Position numbers and translations under genes: made by a program. Below are positions 19,378 to 28,579 of a stretch of DNA of 64,000 bases, piece after piece. This stretch comes from JAOZHU01 sp964506435 (GTDB lineage Archaea; Thermoproteota; Bathyarchaeia; Bathyarchaeales; Bathycorpusculaceae). The notes below the pieces were generated by a model, which searched no databases, was not told the DNA's origin, and saw only the letters and a list, made by a program, of their open reading frames with translations. The stretch lies in contig CAZDLK010000005.1 of assembly GCA_964506435.1 (NCBI GenBank), positions 1 through 64,000 on the forward strand, given 5' to 3'. Position 1 is the first letter of the stretch. Each line of letters opens with the position of its first letter.

Positions 19378-20973
19378 TTATAGCCAGTTTCGTGATTTAA
19401 CCACGGTTTTTCCAGCTGCTTTCAGACTTAAAGCGTCTTCGTATGGGCACATTTCGACGCATCGCAGGCACATTATGCAGTTGGAAGTGGTTACGTCTCC
19501 GCCTTTTTTCTCGTAAACTTCAGTTACTTGTGTTGGGCATACGCGTTTGCAGACTCCGCATTTTGTGCATTTCTCCTCTTTCTTGTTTAAACGGAGAACC
19601 GAGACCCATTTGAAGGGTGGAAAACGGTTGAACAGGGCTATTAACGCGCCGAGGGGGCAGATTCTGCACCATGCGCGTCTGTAGAAGAAGGCTGCTACGG
19701 TGACTACGCCCAGCACGAACAGGTTCAGTGAGGTGATGTAGAAGCCTAATTCGTAAAATTGTCCGGCAGTTTTTTCAACTATCCATTCTGGGCGCATTAG
19801 TCCAACTGAAGTCTGTAACAATATGCATAGGGGTTTCATGGGGCAAACTTGGCAGAACGGCGCTGAAAAGTATTGGTAGATAAAGCCTCCTTGTTCTGTT
19901 CCTGGAACCAGTTGTGCACCAAATATGGCTTGCGAGCCGAAGATGACGCTTAGGATTATGAGAAGGGCTAGAATCACGTAGCCGAGTTGATGAAACTTTT
20001 CGTTAAAGCGGTCTGATAAATTCTTATGTTCTATTTTGAAGAGTTTTCTGAGGCGAGTGACCAAGTCCAAGTATAAGCCGAAGGGGCATATCCAGCCGCA
20101 GAAAAATTTACCCAGAATAATGGATAGTAGGATTACGAAGCCGAATACTATGGCTAAGCGTTCTAAGCCAGAAATAGCATAGTTTACTCCCCAACCGCGT
20201 CCAGCATCCCAGAAGGGGTAGATGTAAGTTTGTATCTGCCAAAGTGGGCAGGTCGCGGTTTTTCCGCATGGATAGTAGCATGCGAAGGCTGGAATTGGTA
20301 GGCCGTCTGGCATGGTTTCGCCTAGTTCGCGTGCTCCGACGAGGTATTCGTGGGGCGTTATTTGTTCAGCAGGCACTGGCAAAATGGTGTGGTCAATGAA
20401 CATGCCGAAGAATAGGAGGAAGACAAAGATTATTTGGACGAGTAGCCTTAGGGAACTGATTTTTCTGGTTTTGTTTTTTGTTCCTGTTGCTGCTACTACT
20501 CCGCCGACGCTTAGTGAAATTGCGGCTACCGTTATGAGTGAGTAATTGGGTTTGTAGGGTGGTAGCATGGCTGGGGGAGGTGATGCGAGTGGGGCGACGG
20601 GGTCGGTTACCTCAGCGTGTAGTCTGTCGCACATGTGACCGTATATTGGGAAGATGTTCCAGTAACCAATCATGTCAAGCTGTTGACTGACTGTGAAGTT
20701 GCCGTTACTGTCAGTTTGGACAAAGTGGTCTATCCACGTGTAGTCTGGTCGGGTGAATGTCACTCGCACGGTAATGTTTTCTTCAACTGGGCATATTCTG
20801 CCTGTTAAAGTGGCGGTTTCGTTTAGTTCAAAATGCGTTTTGTTTATGTCTGCCGTTATGTGTGGACCGTAGCAGCCAGTAGCTGATTGAAAATAATACG
20901 CGCTAAGGATACATACGGCGACTGCGATTGCGAGAGTAAAGCAGAGAGTAGTTTTCTGTTTCATGTCTCGCAC
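19378..20973 (-). CDS. NapH/CcoG-like membrane ferredoxin protein
   Basis: 531 residues. An N-terminal signal/anchor helix and a beta-sandwich outer domain (about 30-140) are followed by five or so membrane helices. The conserved NapH/CcoG motifs FCGWICPFGLYLD and CRICPLGALIALFNR are present. The C-terminus has two [4Fe-4S] motifs, CTKCGVCKRVCP and CIMCLRCVEMCP. Such proteins pass electrons across or along the membrane. The extra N-terminal outer domain is unusual. Possible quinone or ferredoxin electron transfer; no dedicated redox partner is adjacent. Confidence 0.85.
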   Translation of the reverse strand: MRDMKQKTTLCFTLAIAVAVCILSAYYFQSATGCYGPHITADINKTHFELNETATLTGRICPVEENITVRVTFTRPDYTWIDHFVQTDSNGNFTVSQQLDMIGYWNIFPIYGHMCDRLHAEVTDPVAPLASPPPAMLPPYKPNYSLITVAAISLSVGGVVAATGTKNKTRKISSLRLLVQIIFVFLLFFGMFIDHTILPVPAEQITPHEYLVGARELGETMPDGLPIPAFACYYPCGKTATCPLWQIQTYIYPFWDAGRGWGVNYAISGLERLAIVFGFVILLSIILGKFFCGWICPFGLYLDLVTRLRKLFKIEHKNLSDRFNEKFHQLGYVILALLIILSVIFGSQAIFGAQLVPGTEQGGFIYQYFSAPFCQVCPMKPLCILLQTSVGLMRPEWIVEKTAGQFYELGFYITSLNLFVLGVVTVAAFFYRRAWCRICPLGALIALFNRFPPFKWVSVLRLNKKEEKCTKCGVCKRVCPTQVTEVYEKKGGDVTTSNCIMCLRCVEMCPYEDALSLKAAGKTVVKSRNWL

Positions 20974-21060
20974 TCAAGCATTTACTTGGGCTTTTCGTGT
21001 TCATATAATTTTTGTAAAATTAGCTTTTGGGCTGTGAATGATGTTCTGTGAAAGCTTCAT

Positions 21061-22011
21061 TTAGCGATTACGTTTCCTGAAGTACAACAGTAAGCCTGTT
21101 ACTGCTATTGTTACTCCTACGGTAGCAATCAGGACCAGTGTAGTGGGGGATTCGGGGTTTGCAGTTGGAAGCGATGCTGCGCTTTCCATGAGCGGGTAGC
21201 GGTCTTGGTTTTTTAGGTCGATGGTGTACGGTGAATCGCCTTTTCCATTTTTATCGTTGTCTACTCCAGTGTAGTCGCTCCAGTAGTTGCCTTCCTTGTT
21301 GTTGTCCCAAATGTTCGTTGAGTAGGTGGTGCAGTTTTCAATGGCGTCTGTGCATTGGCAGCCGCTGACTTGTTCCCTGTTGTTGATGAAGCTGTTGCGG
21401 TAGCTAGTCATGTTTTCGGCGAAGCATCCTGCGCTGTTTACAGCCAAGAAAACGCCTTCGTCGTTGTTTGCGATGTAGTTCTCGATGATGCTGTTTGAGG
21501 ATTCTGAAACCATGATGCCTACTACGTTGTCTGTTACGCTGTTGCCTATTATCGTGTTGTTTGAGGTCCAGATGAATAAGCCTATGCTGAAGTTCTTAAT
21601 GTTCAAATTTTTAATTGTTAAGTTGCCTCGGCTTCTATCTGCTATGTCGATGCCTACTGTCCACGGCGGTGTTTCTGTTGTATTGTATGGTCCTTGGCCC
21701 ACTATCCAATCAGTGTCTTTGGTGCCGTTGTATGTTCCTTGCAGGGTGTAGCCTCTGCCGTCGATTATGATGTTGCTTGTTTCCACGACGAAAGCCGACT
21801 GCACAAGCGGAGAAGCACACACGTCCGCCGTAAAATAATATGTGTTCCCGTCACGCCGAATAGGCGCTGTCGCAGGCTCAACCGAGCCATCAGCCAAAAT
21901 GCGAATTGTCTGAAATTGTGTTGCGGCTGCGCTAAGAGACACAGCGGGCACTACGGAAAAAAGTATCAGTGCAGTTATCACCACAAGAGTGACGATAACA
22001 ATTTTTCTCAT
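21061..22011 (-). CDS. Secreted parallel beta-helix (NosD-like) protein
   Basis: 316 residues. Signal peptide at 1-30 (IVTLVVITALILFSVVPAVSLSAA), then repeated short beta-helix rungs (NTIIGNSVTDNVVGIMVSES, NSIIENYIANNDEGVFL) typical of NosD/CASH domains. A Pro/Thr linker, one C-terminal membrane helix and a basic RKRNR tail anchor it to the cell surface. The segment NYWSDYTGVDNDKNGKGD is common in archaeal surface beta-helix proteins. Probably a surface carbohydrate-binding or structural protein. Confidence 0.85.
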   Translation of the reverse strand: MRKIVIVTLVVITALILFSVVPAVSLSAAATQFQTIRILADGSVEPATAPIRRDGNTYYFTADVCASPLVQSAFVVETSNIIIDGRGYTLQGTYNGTKDTDWIVGQGPYNTTETPPWTVGIDIADRSRGNLTIKNLNIKNFSIGLFIWTSNNTIIGNSVTDNVVGIMVSESSNSIIENYIANNDEGVFLAVNSAGCFAENMTSYRNSFINNREQVSGCQCTDAIENCTTYSTNIWDNNKEGNYWSDYTGVDNDKNGKGDSPYTIDLKNQDRYPLMESAASLPTANPESPTTLVLIATVGVTIAVTGLLLYFRKRNR

Positions 22012-22220
22012 AGCTCACTCGACTAAATAGTGCATGCGGTTTCTAAAAAATATGCCGAATTCCTAACTCGAGATTGGTAGGATTTGTCCTGTGCAACGCA
22101 AGCTGTGTTAAGTGCTTGTTTCCAAAATTTTTTATAGTTTCTACGCCATAAAAAGCAGAGAGCAGGCGAGAGCCAGCTAAACTGAGTGAGAAACCTGAAA
22201 TTAATTATAGATGAGGCGAG

Positions 22221-22718
22221 ATGAGGATGAACAAGAAAGTTTTAGCTTTAATCGCGTTGGTCGTTGTGGTGGGTGCGCTGGTCGCTATATTCACAGCTGA
22301 GCCTTGGTCTGTTGCGCCCCCGCAGAGTCAAGAGGAACTGGATTTCACCGTCAGCGGGTCAAATGAGTGCCTTAGGTTTCTAGACCGCAATGTTCAAACT
22401 GCGTACATACCGTTCAGGACTGGCGCAAACGAACAATGGCAATTGACAATAAATTGCACACAGATGCCTGGCGCAGGCGGCTGGACAGAAGTATATATGT
22501 ACAAAGGCTACTGGGATGAAGGCAGCGACCACAAATGCGTATCGCAAGACCTCTACCCCATCATAGGCCAAATAGAAACCACAGATTTTCAAATACGCGC
22601 CAACAGTACCTTCACAGAAAACTTCGGTGAATCCACCCCGCAAAGCTACACGTTGTTCTTTATTCTTCCGCCAGGCGGAACAGGCACTTACCACGTTGCA
22701 CTAACGCAAATAACCTAA
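22221..22718 (+). CDS. Secreted hypothetical protein
   Basis: 165 residues. N-terminal signal/anchor (KVLALIALVVVVGALVAIFTA) followed by a beta-rich domain containing two Cys (CLRF and CTQM region) plus one near the middle. Upstream is a TATA-like TTTTTTATAG near 22128. No family recognised. It precedes the phospholipase D-like gene on the same strand, but a hairpin with T-run separates them, so they are probably independent units. Confidence 0.65.
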   Translation: MRMNKKVLALIALVVVVGALVAIFTAEPWSVAPPQSQEELDFTVSGSNECLRFLDRNVQTAYIPFRTGANEQWQLTINCTQMPGAGGWTEVYMYKGYWDEGSDHKCVSQDLYPIIGQIETTDFQIRANSTFTENFGESTPQSYTLFFILPPGGTGTYHVALTQIT

Positions 22719-22768
22719 CCAAACACTCATTCCCTCAGCGGTAATCAATTGCCGCCCGAGGCGACTAG

Positions 22769-22799
22769 CCTTCATTCGAGGCTGAAGGGAAGATTTTTT
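22769..22799 (+). terminator. Hairpin with T-run after the secreted protein gene
   Basis: CCTTCA (22769-22774) pairs with TGAAGG (22783-22788) around an 8-nt loop and is followed by TTTTTT at 22794-22799. The T-run merges with a TATA-like TTTTTATATC, which may also be the promoter of the phospholipase D-like gene at 22861. Confidence 0.45.
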
Positions 22800-22860
22800 A
22801 TATCAGAACAATCAAAGTGGTACACAAGTTTTTCTATAATTCAAACTTTGGAGGGAAAAT

Positions 22861-24504
22861 ATGCGAAAGTATGTTAAAAAAGGCAAGTTTTCAGTGACTG
22901 CCATTTCAGGCACCTACGTGATTGTCTTGGGCTTCAACGCTGAAAAATCAGATACCAGCGGTCTTCTCGGTTTTGCGATTAACCGCACAGACCACACTGA
23001 AGGCGAGCAGTATTGGCTCCGCGGCATAAAGACATTTGAGGAAACGGTGCCAGACCCTGTGCCTGGGATGCTGTACTCTACTTTGGAGCATCCTGTACAA
23101 TCGTTCCACTGGGGCGATTACACGGCGAAGGCAGACCACAAGTACACGTATACTGTGGTTCCGCTTTTTGGGAAACCTAAGAGCCTGCAGCAAGGGGTAC
23201 CTGTGGAGATTAATGTAGAAACAGAATCAGCAGATATGGGGAAGCACGCAATTCATTTCAACAGGGGGGTAGCTGGCAGCCAAGCGTATAAAGCCAAGTT
23301 TAAGAACAAGCGCCCCGAAGATGTGAAAAACCGAAAAGCGTTTGTCTGGTTGTCTAGAGGTCTCGAGGAAGCAGTGGTAGATTTTATCAGCCAAGCCAAT
23401 GGTCGCGAGTATGGTTTACGAGCTTCTATGTACGAGTTCAACTATCTTCCTGTGCTGGAAGCATTCAAGAAAGCAGCGGGTCAGGGTGCGGATGTTAAGA
23501 TAGTTTATGATTCGAGGAAAGAGAACCCGCGAGAAAACAGTGATGAAGCAATCGACAAAGTAGGTATCCGTGCGCTTGTGAAGAGGCGGGAAGCCAATCC
23601 TTCGTACATCTCGCACAACAAGTTCATTATTTTGCTTAAAGATGGCAAGCCGATGGAGATTTTGTCAGGCTCCACTAACATGACGTTGAGCGGCATTTTC
23701 GGGCAAGCCAACGTTGGCCACATCGTACGCGATGAACAGGTAGCAACAAAGTTCCTTGATTATTGGACAGAATTGTATAATGATTGTCCAGCTAAGGAAT
23801 TGCGTGAATGGAATTTTACTGAAACGCCTGACCCAGCAGGACCATGTGTTCCGAATACCATTACGCCTATTTTTAGTCCGCGGAAGTCGTTGAACGCGCT
23901 CAAATGGTACGCTGAAAAAATGGATGAAGCCAATGACATGGTTTGCTTGACCGCAGCATTCGGTGTACACGATTTTCTAAGGGATGTGCTGTCTAAGAAG
24001 AAAAACTGTTCCAGATATGTGATTCTTGACAAGAAAGGAAAGGATTACGATGCTCTTTGCAAAGTTCCAAACGTGCAAGTTGCTGTCGGTTCGCACCTAT
24101 CTGGGGACACGCTGTATCATTGGGCGAAGGAAAAAATCACGGAATACAGCGTTCACGTCAGATACATTCACACCAAGTTCATGTTGTTGGACCCCTTAAG
24201 CGATAACCCAGTAACTATAACAGGCTCAGCCAACTTCAGTGATGCATCAACCACGAAAAATGATGAAAATTCGCTAGTAATCAGCGGAGACAAAGGAACT
24301 GCTGACATATACCTTGGAGAGTTCATGCGGCTTTTCTACCACTTCTACTTCCGCTATGTGGTGCAGAATCAAAAAGCGAAAAGTGGCTCTAAGGAAAAAC
24401 AGCGGTCTTACCTAAAACCCGACGATTCATGGGTAACGAAGTATTACCAGAAAGACTCAAAGAATGAAAGAGAACGCATAATGTTCGGACGCAAACTAAC
24501 CTGA
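22861..24504 (+). CDS. Phospholipase D-superfamily protein
   Basis: 547 residues. Residues 1-125 look like an Ig/Fn3-type beta domain. Two PLD half-sites follow: SHNKFIILLKDG...SGSTNMT near residues 255-280 and HTKFMLLDP...TGSANFSDAS near residues 440-465, each with the HxK core and the G-S-(T/A)-N element. The protein has no signal peptide, so it is intracellular. It could be a phosphodiesterase, nuclease or phospholipase; the sequence does not decide. Single gene ahead of tRNA-Pro. Confidence 0.85.
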   Translation: MRKYVKKGKFSVTAISGTYVIVLGFNAEKSDTSGLLGFAINRTDHTEGEQYWLRGIKTFEETVPDPVPGMLYSTLEHPVQSFHWGDYTAKADHKYTYTVVPLFGKPKSLQQGVPVEINVETESADMGKHAIHFNRGVAGSQAYKAKFKNKRPEDVKNRKAFVWLSRGLEEAVVDFISQANGREYGLRASMYEFNYLPVLEAFKKAAGQGADVKIVYDSRKENPRENSDEAIDKVGIRALVKRREANPSYISHNKFIILLKDGKPMEILSGSTNMTLSGIFGQANVGHIVRDEQVATKFLDYWTELYNDCPAKELREWNFTETPDPAGPCVPNTITPIFSPRKSLNALKWYAEKMDEANDMVCLTAAFGVHDFLRDVLSKKKNCSRYVILDKKGKDYDALCKVPNVQVAVGSHLSGDTLYHWAKEKITEYSVHVRYIHTKFMLLDPLSDNPVTITGSANFSDASTTKNDENSLVISGDKGTADIYLGEFMRLFYHFYFRYVVQNQKAKSGSKEKQRSYLKPDDSWVTKYYQKDSKNERERIMFGRKLT

Positions 24505-24521
24505 AACCGCGTTGCTTATGG

Positions 24522-24627
24522 TGGGGCTGCCCGGATTTGAACCGGGGTCTATAGCGTTCTCGGCAGACTCGCGTTTGGAGCCGTGCGCCCGAGGCTACAA
24601 GCCTAGACCAAACTAGCCGACAGCCCC
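24522..24627 (-). tRNA. tRNA-Pro (CGG anticodon) with 31-nt intron
   Basis: Exon 1 is 24627-24588, intron 24587-24557, exon 2 24556-24522. Acceptor GGGGCTG/CAGCCCC, anticodon stem GTAGC/GCTAT, T arm CCCGG-TTCAAAT-CCGGG, discriminator A, no encoded CCA. The spliced loop is CTCGGGC, anticodon CGG with G37, as in proline tRNAs. The intron sits at the canonical 37/38 position. A 4-bp central helix (CTCG/CGAG) is flanked by 3-nt bulges GGC and AAC, each cut after its second base: a proper bulge-helix-bulge. Confidence 0.92.
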
Positions 24628-24754
24628 CGCCGCCGTGCACTTGCAGGCTCTATCTTCATTTACGACCCACTAAAATAAGCATTTCTCAGTTTTCTGAAGG
24701 CTGCACCTATTTATACTTTAAATAGAGGGGCTATAGACTTTTCCACGCGCTAGC

Positions 24755-25384
24755 TCACACACTCTTTTCCGACGCTTCAGCCACTGAAGGCACAGGCGGA
24801 GAAACATCTGCAACAGCAAAATCAGGTTCCGAAGCAACCACCACTCTTCTATGATAAACCCGTGCAGCAATACACAAACCCGCTGCAATCACAGCCAACC
24901 AAAAAGGCCACTGAAACCCAGCCGAAATCAACACGCTAACAGTTGTACCCTGAACAAACGGTATAGGCAACACGCTCTTCACCGAACCAGACAACGGCAC
25001 CTCAAAATGCACCAACGCCTGAATAAGAAACGCTGACACAAACAGAATAATCACAAAAGACAACACCATATACAACGGCTTCTTATACGCAAAACAAAGC
25101 AGCGTCTTCGAATACGTCTTCACAGGAAAAAGCGAGTAAATCACCATCACAATACCACTCATCAAAAGAGTAAGAACACCCACTAAATTCGCCGCCCACA
25201 ACAAAGGCACCGTAAACCCACCACTGCCCAACACATCAAAACTCGTATTCAACGGCGAAACACTCGCCGTAACCAAATTCTCCCCAACCTCAAGCTGCCA
25301 CCACGGATAAAACAGCGACACCACAACCACCACAAGTACCGTGATACCGCCAGCAAGACCCAACCAGTTAAACCTCAACAGCAT
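24755..25384 (-). CDS. Four-helix membrane protein, hypothetical
   Basis: 209 residues with about four membrane helices: residues 8-27, 55-85, 105-130 and 155-175. An outer loop lies after the first helix (YPWWQLEVGENL...). The C-terminal tail is soluble and rich in Val/Pro/Ala. It lies 13 nt downstream of the LEA-like protein gene on the same strand, so the two are probably co-transcribed as a small envelope operon. Family not recognised. Confidence 0.7.
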   Translation of the reverse strand: MLLRFNWLGLAGGITVLVVVVVSLFYPWWQLEVGENLVTASVSPLNTSFDVLGSGGFTVPLLWAANLVGVLTLLMSGIVMVIYSLFPVKTYSKTLLCFAYKKPLYMVLSFVIILFVSAFLIQALVHFEVPLSGSVKSVLPIPFVQGTTVSVLISAGFQWPFWLAVIAAGLCIAARVYHRRVVVASEPDFAVADVSPPVPSVAEASEKSV

Positions 25385-25397
25385 ATTTTACACCTGC

Positions 25398-25955
25398 TTA
25401 TCCTATTGGAAAATCAGGAATCGTGAAAACCTGATCAGTTTGAATGCTGAGTCCACTAATGTCAGCAGAAATCCCCGTCAACTCGATATCAATAGTTTTC
25501 TCGCCCTCATGAGCCGTCATGACATGGTTCACGGCTTCCTGCGTCCAACCACCATCAACAGTAACCGCCGCAGTCTCACCAGCATCGATTTCAACTGGAT
25601 TATTAATAACTGCATACCCCAGTGGAAAATCATGCTCAGCACACCGTACCTCAGCAATCATCGAATTAACCGACACATTAACCTTCAAAGGATTCGTAAC
25701 CTCAAAAGTCACAGAAACCGTTCGCGCCTCAGCATCATAATGAGACTCCACCACCTTGAAATTCTCAATAGCCTCCTCCAGCGCGCTCTCAGAAATAATA
25801 CCACCATCCTCATCATTCACAATCATGTTTATTTCAGGAGGAATAACTAACCCCAACAGATTACCACTATACGCAAGCAGCACCCCCGCAATAGGCAACA
25901 CGCTAATAGCGATCGAAACAGCAGTTAGAAGCAACTTTACCTTATCCACCATCAT
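25398..25955 (-). CDS. Membrane-anchored LEA14-like protein
   Basis: About 185 residues. N-terminal anchor (LLLTAVSIAISVLPIAGVLLA) and an outer beta-sandwich with the pattern of LEA14/WHy domains (VSVTFEVTNPLKVNVSVNSM, then VEIDAGETAAVTVDGGW). The ATG at 25955 is preceded by GGGG; a GTG at 25964 is the alternative. Co-oriented with and directly upstream of the four-helix membrane protein. LEA14-like domains are common in archaeal envelope proteins; role unknown. Confidence 0.7.
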   Translation of the reverse strand: MMVDKVKLLLTAVSIAISVLPIAGVLLAYSGNLLGLVIPPEINMIVNDEDGGIISESALEEAIENFKVVESHYDAEARTVSVTFEVTNPLKVNVSVNSMIAEVRCAEHDFPLGYAVINNPVEIDAGETAAVTVDGGWTQEAVNHVMTAHEGEKTIDIELTGISADISGLSIQTDQVFTIPDFPIG

Positions 25956-26050
25956 TCCCCACACTATAGCAAAGAATAAGACACCACGGTTTTTTAATGT
26001 TTATGAATGCCAAATAAACTCAACACCGCCAACCGCTGTTCTCCGCGGCT

Positions 26051-26758
26051 TTATTCTTTGAAAGGCGTATTCAAAACTTCCTTAACCTTGTTACTTATCA
26101 CAGGACCAAGCCCATGCACAGTCTTCGCCCAATCATCCACATTAATCACAGCGTTCAAAGGCGTCTGATAAGACCTAAGCACAGCCAAAGCCTTCTCCCG
26201 CCCAATATTAGGCAAACTAGCAACAAAATACAACTGCGCATCAGCCAAAGTATCCATCTTCTTAAAAGCATGAACCGTCGGCGCTCGCTTCTCAACAACC
26301 TGCTCCTGCCTAGCCGCAACATAAAGAAAATCAACCGTCTCCTTATACGACGTAGTGTTCACCAACGCTATACCATTCTTAGCCAAATTAAACATGGCAC
26401 CCCAAACAGCCACAGGCTGGATGTGACTGAACTTGTAAATTATCGGCAAATACCCCTCCAACACAATCAGCGACTTCGGATAAGCCTCCTTCAACCTGAA
26501 CAACTGCTCAAAAAGATACCTCCGCGTAAGCGTGTACACAAAATCATGCACAGTCTTCCTCTCCACCGCACACTGATCCGACAAAACATAATCACCCTTC
26601 TCCAACGCTTCAGTCCTAACATTAACGCCGCGCTCCACCAAACCCTTAACAATCTTCGCAGCACTGCTCGCTTCACGACTATCCACAATAATCGTCGGCT
26701 CAGCCTCACCCTTCTTCTTATCTTTCAAGTAAGGCAGCAAAGTTTCAGTTCCAGACAT
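26051..26758 (-). CDS. xpf: XPF/ERCC4-family structure-specific endonuclease
   Basis: 235 residues, the short form without helicase. The ERCC4 nuclease domain (about 20-150) shows IIVDSRE, then GDYVLSDQCAVERKTVHDF, containing the catalytic ERKxxxD. The C-terminal ~70 residues form a tandem helix-hairpin-helix (SLPNIGREKALAVLRSY, VHGLGPVISNKVKEVL). It cuts branched or flap DNA as a homodimer in repair and fork restart, usually with PCNA; no clear PCNA-box is visible at the C-terminus. Confidence 0.92.
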   Translation of the reverse strand: MSGTETLLPYLKDKKKGEAEPTIIVDSREASSAAKIVKGLVERGVNVRTEALEKGDYVLSDQCAVERKTVHDFVYTLTRRYLFEQLFRLKEAYPKSLIVLEGYLPIIYKFSHIQPVAVWGAMFNLAKNGIALVNTTSYKETVDFLYVAARQEQVVEKRAPTVHAFKKMDTLADAQLYFVASLPNIGREKALAVLRSYQTPLNAVINVDDWAKTVHGLGPVISNKVKEVLNTPFKE

Positions 26759-26901
26759 AAACTCAACCCTGATAAACTAAGCGCAACCATCAGGTTTATT
26801 TCACTTCCGCTTCCCAAACCGCCTGCGCATTCACTAACGCATTTAGCGGTAATTCTAAAACAATTCAAACCAGCCGCCGAAGACTCTGCAAAAGCAATTA
26901 C

Positions 26902-27087
26902 TTATACCCGTGCCAAGTACAGCGGTTTCTCCGCTTCTTTCCGCCTCTCGTCTAAAGACACATCCTTCAACGAAGGAGCATCCAGCACCTGCCTTAAACG
27001 TTCCTCGCTAAATTCCCCTTCTTCCGATTTGGAGCGAACTTTCTCCTCTGACAGAGACTTTCTCGTTTTCTTAACATGAGAACTCAC
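26902..27087 (-). CDS. Small charged hypothetical protein
   Basis: 61 residues, very rich in Lys, Glu, Arg and Ser (KKTRKSLSEEKVRSKSEEGEF), probably disordered or helical. The GTG start at 27087 has a GGAG about 12 nt upstream. It lies between the XPF and EF-1-alpha genes on the same strand. Coding status rests on the ribosome binding site and open frame only. Confidence 0.4.
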   Translation of the reverse strand: MSSHVKKTRKSLSEEKVRSKSEEGEFSEERLRQVLDAPSLKDVSLDERRKEAEKPLYLARV

Positions 27088-27211
27088 AAAAACACGCTCC
27101 TAACTCGCCTAGTAATAATAGGCTTTGCAGAATAATAAACGTTGTGCGAAACCCACAACAACAATGCGTACTGAACATAAAACACTAAAACAAACAAAAA
27201 AATGGGAGAGT

Positions 27212-28522
27212 TTAAGGTCCCTTTTTCGTAATTTCCTTTATGACACCAGCAGCAACAGTTGTGCCCATGTCCCTGATAGCGAAGCGACCGAGCTCTGGAA
27301 ATTCCAGATAAGTCTCCACAGCTATCGGATGCAACGGCTCCATTCTAACCCACGCAGCGTCACCTGTCTTAAGGAAGCTAGGATGCTCCTCAGTCACTTG
27401 ACCCGTACGCGGATCAATCTTCTTCAGCAACTCAGTGAACCTGCACGCAATTTGCCCCGTGTGATAATGAAGAACTGGCGTGTACCCAGCAGCGATGGCG
27501 GTTGGGTGGTAAATCACGATGATTTGCCCAATGAACTCCTTCGCTACGGTCGGTGGGTTGTCTACTGGTCCTGCTACGTCTCCACGGTGAACATCAGTTT
27601 TGGATATGCCTCTCACGTTCATTCCGATGTTGTCGCCTGGCTCTGCAACTGGGATTCTGGAGTGGTGCATCTCGAGAGATTTCACTTCAGCAGTCTTGTT
27701 GGACGGCATGAAAATTATGCTGGCGCCTTCTTTCAGAACGCCTGTTTCAACTCTGCCCACTGGAACCGTGCCGATGCCTGTGATGCTGTAAATGTCTTGG
27801 ACTGGAACGCGCAATGGCTTGTTGGTTGGCTTAGCCGGCACTTCTAGAAGGTCTAACGCTTCCATTATGGTGGGTCCAGTGTACCAGGGCATTTTGTCGC
27901 TTTTCTCGATTAAGTTGTCGCCTGTCCATCCGGAAACAGGTACAAAGTTGATTTTCTCAACTTTAAAGCCTACCATTCTTAGCATTCGTGAAACTTCGTT
28001 TTTAATCTCTTCGTACCGCTCTTTGCCCCAGTTAACAGAAGCATCATCCATCTTGTTAACTGCGACGATTGCTTGTCGAACGCCTAAAGTGAAGGCTAAG
28101 AACGCGTGTTCACGTGTTTGTCCGCCTGGACCGATGCCTGCTTCGAACTCGCCCTTTTTGGCTGAGACGAAAAGCACAGCAGCGTCAGCTTGGCTTGCGC
28201 CAGTAATCATGTTTTTAACGAAGTCTCTGTGTCCTGGCGCATCTATGACTGTGTAGAAGAATTTCTTGGTTTCGAACTTTAGGAATCGAAGGTCAATGGT
28301 TACGCCTCGTTCTCGTTCTTCCTTTAGGTTGTCGAGAACCCACGCGTACTTGAATGTGCCTTTGCCCATTTTTTCTGATTCTGCTTCAAAAGCCTTTACG
28401 GTTCTGTCGTCGATTGCTCCTGCCTTGTACAGTAAGTGTCCTGTTGTTGTGGATTTTCCGTGGTCAACGTGGCCCATGATGACGAGGTTTAAGTGTGGCT
28501 TCTCGCTTTTGCTCATCTTCAT
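27212..28522 (-). CDS. tuf: Translation elongation factor 1-alpha
   Basis: 436 residues, the usual length. The G1 motif GHVDHGKS lies near residues 17-24, G3 DAPGHRDF near 95, and G4 NKMD near 158. Domains II and III are complete (VGRVETGVLKEG; FLKTGDAAWVRMEPLHPIAVE). As a GTPase it brings aminoacyl-tRNA to the ribosome. In many archaea it is followed by rpsJ, but here a recombinase lies upstream and a small protein downstream, so it stands alone. Confidence 0.97.
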   Translation of the reverse strand: MKMSKSEKPHLNLVIMGHVDHGKSTTTGHLLYKAGAIDDRTVKAFEAESEKMGKGTFKYAWVLDNLKEERERGVTIDLRFLKFETKKFFYTVIDAPGHRDFVKNMITGASQADAAVLFVSAKKGEFEAGIGPGGQTREHAFLAFTLGVRQAIVAVNKMDDASVNWGKERYEEIKNEVSRMLRMVGFKVEKINFVPVSGWTGDNLIEKSDKMPWYTGPTIMEALDLLEVPAKPTNKPLRVPVQDIYSITGIGTVPVGRVETGVLKEGASIIFMPSNKTAEVKSLEMHHSRIPVAEPGDNIGMNVRGISKTDVHRGDVAGPVDNPPTVAKEFIGQIIVIYHPTAIAAGYTPVLHYHTGQIACRFTELLKKIDPRTGQVTEEHPSFLKTGDAAWVRMEPLHPIAVETYLEFPELGRFAIRDMGTTVAAGVIKEITKKGP

Positions 28523-28579
28523 TCCTCTATTTTTTGTTTTTCCTTAAATTTTAGTGCGTTAACACAACTGTTCTTCCAG

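Noticed and set aside
24557..24587. CTCCAAA in the tRNA gene read as a tRNA-Trp anticodon loop
   Set aside because: The acceptor, D and T arms pair only if the anticodon is CGG; the CCA sequence lies inside the bulge-helix-bulge intron.
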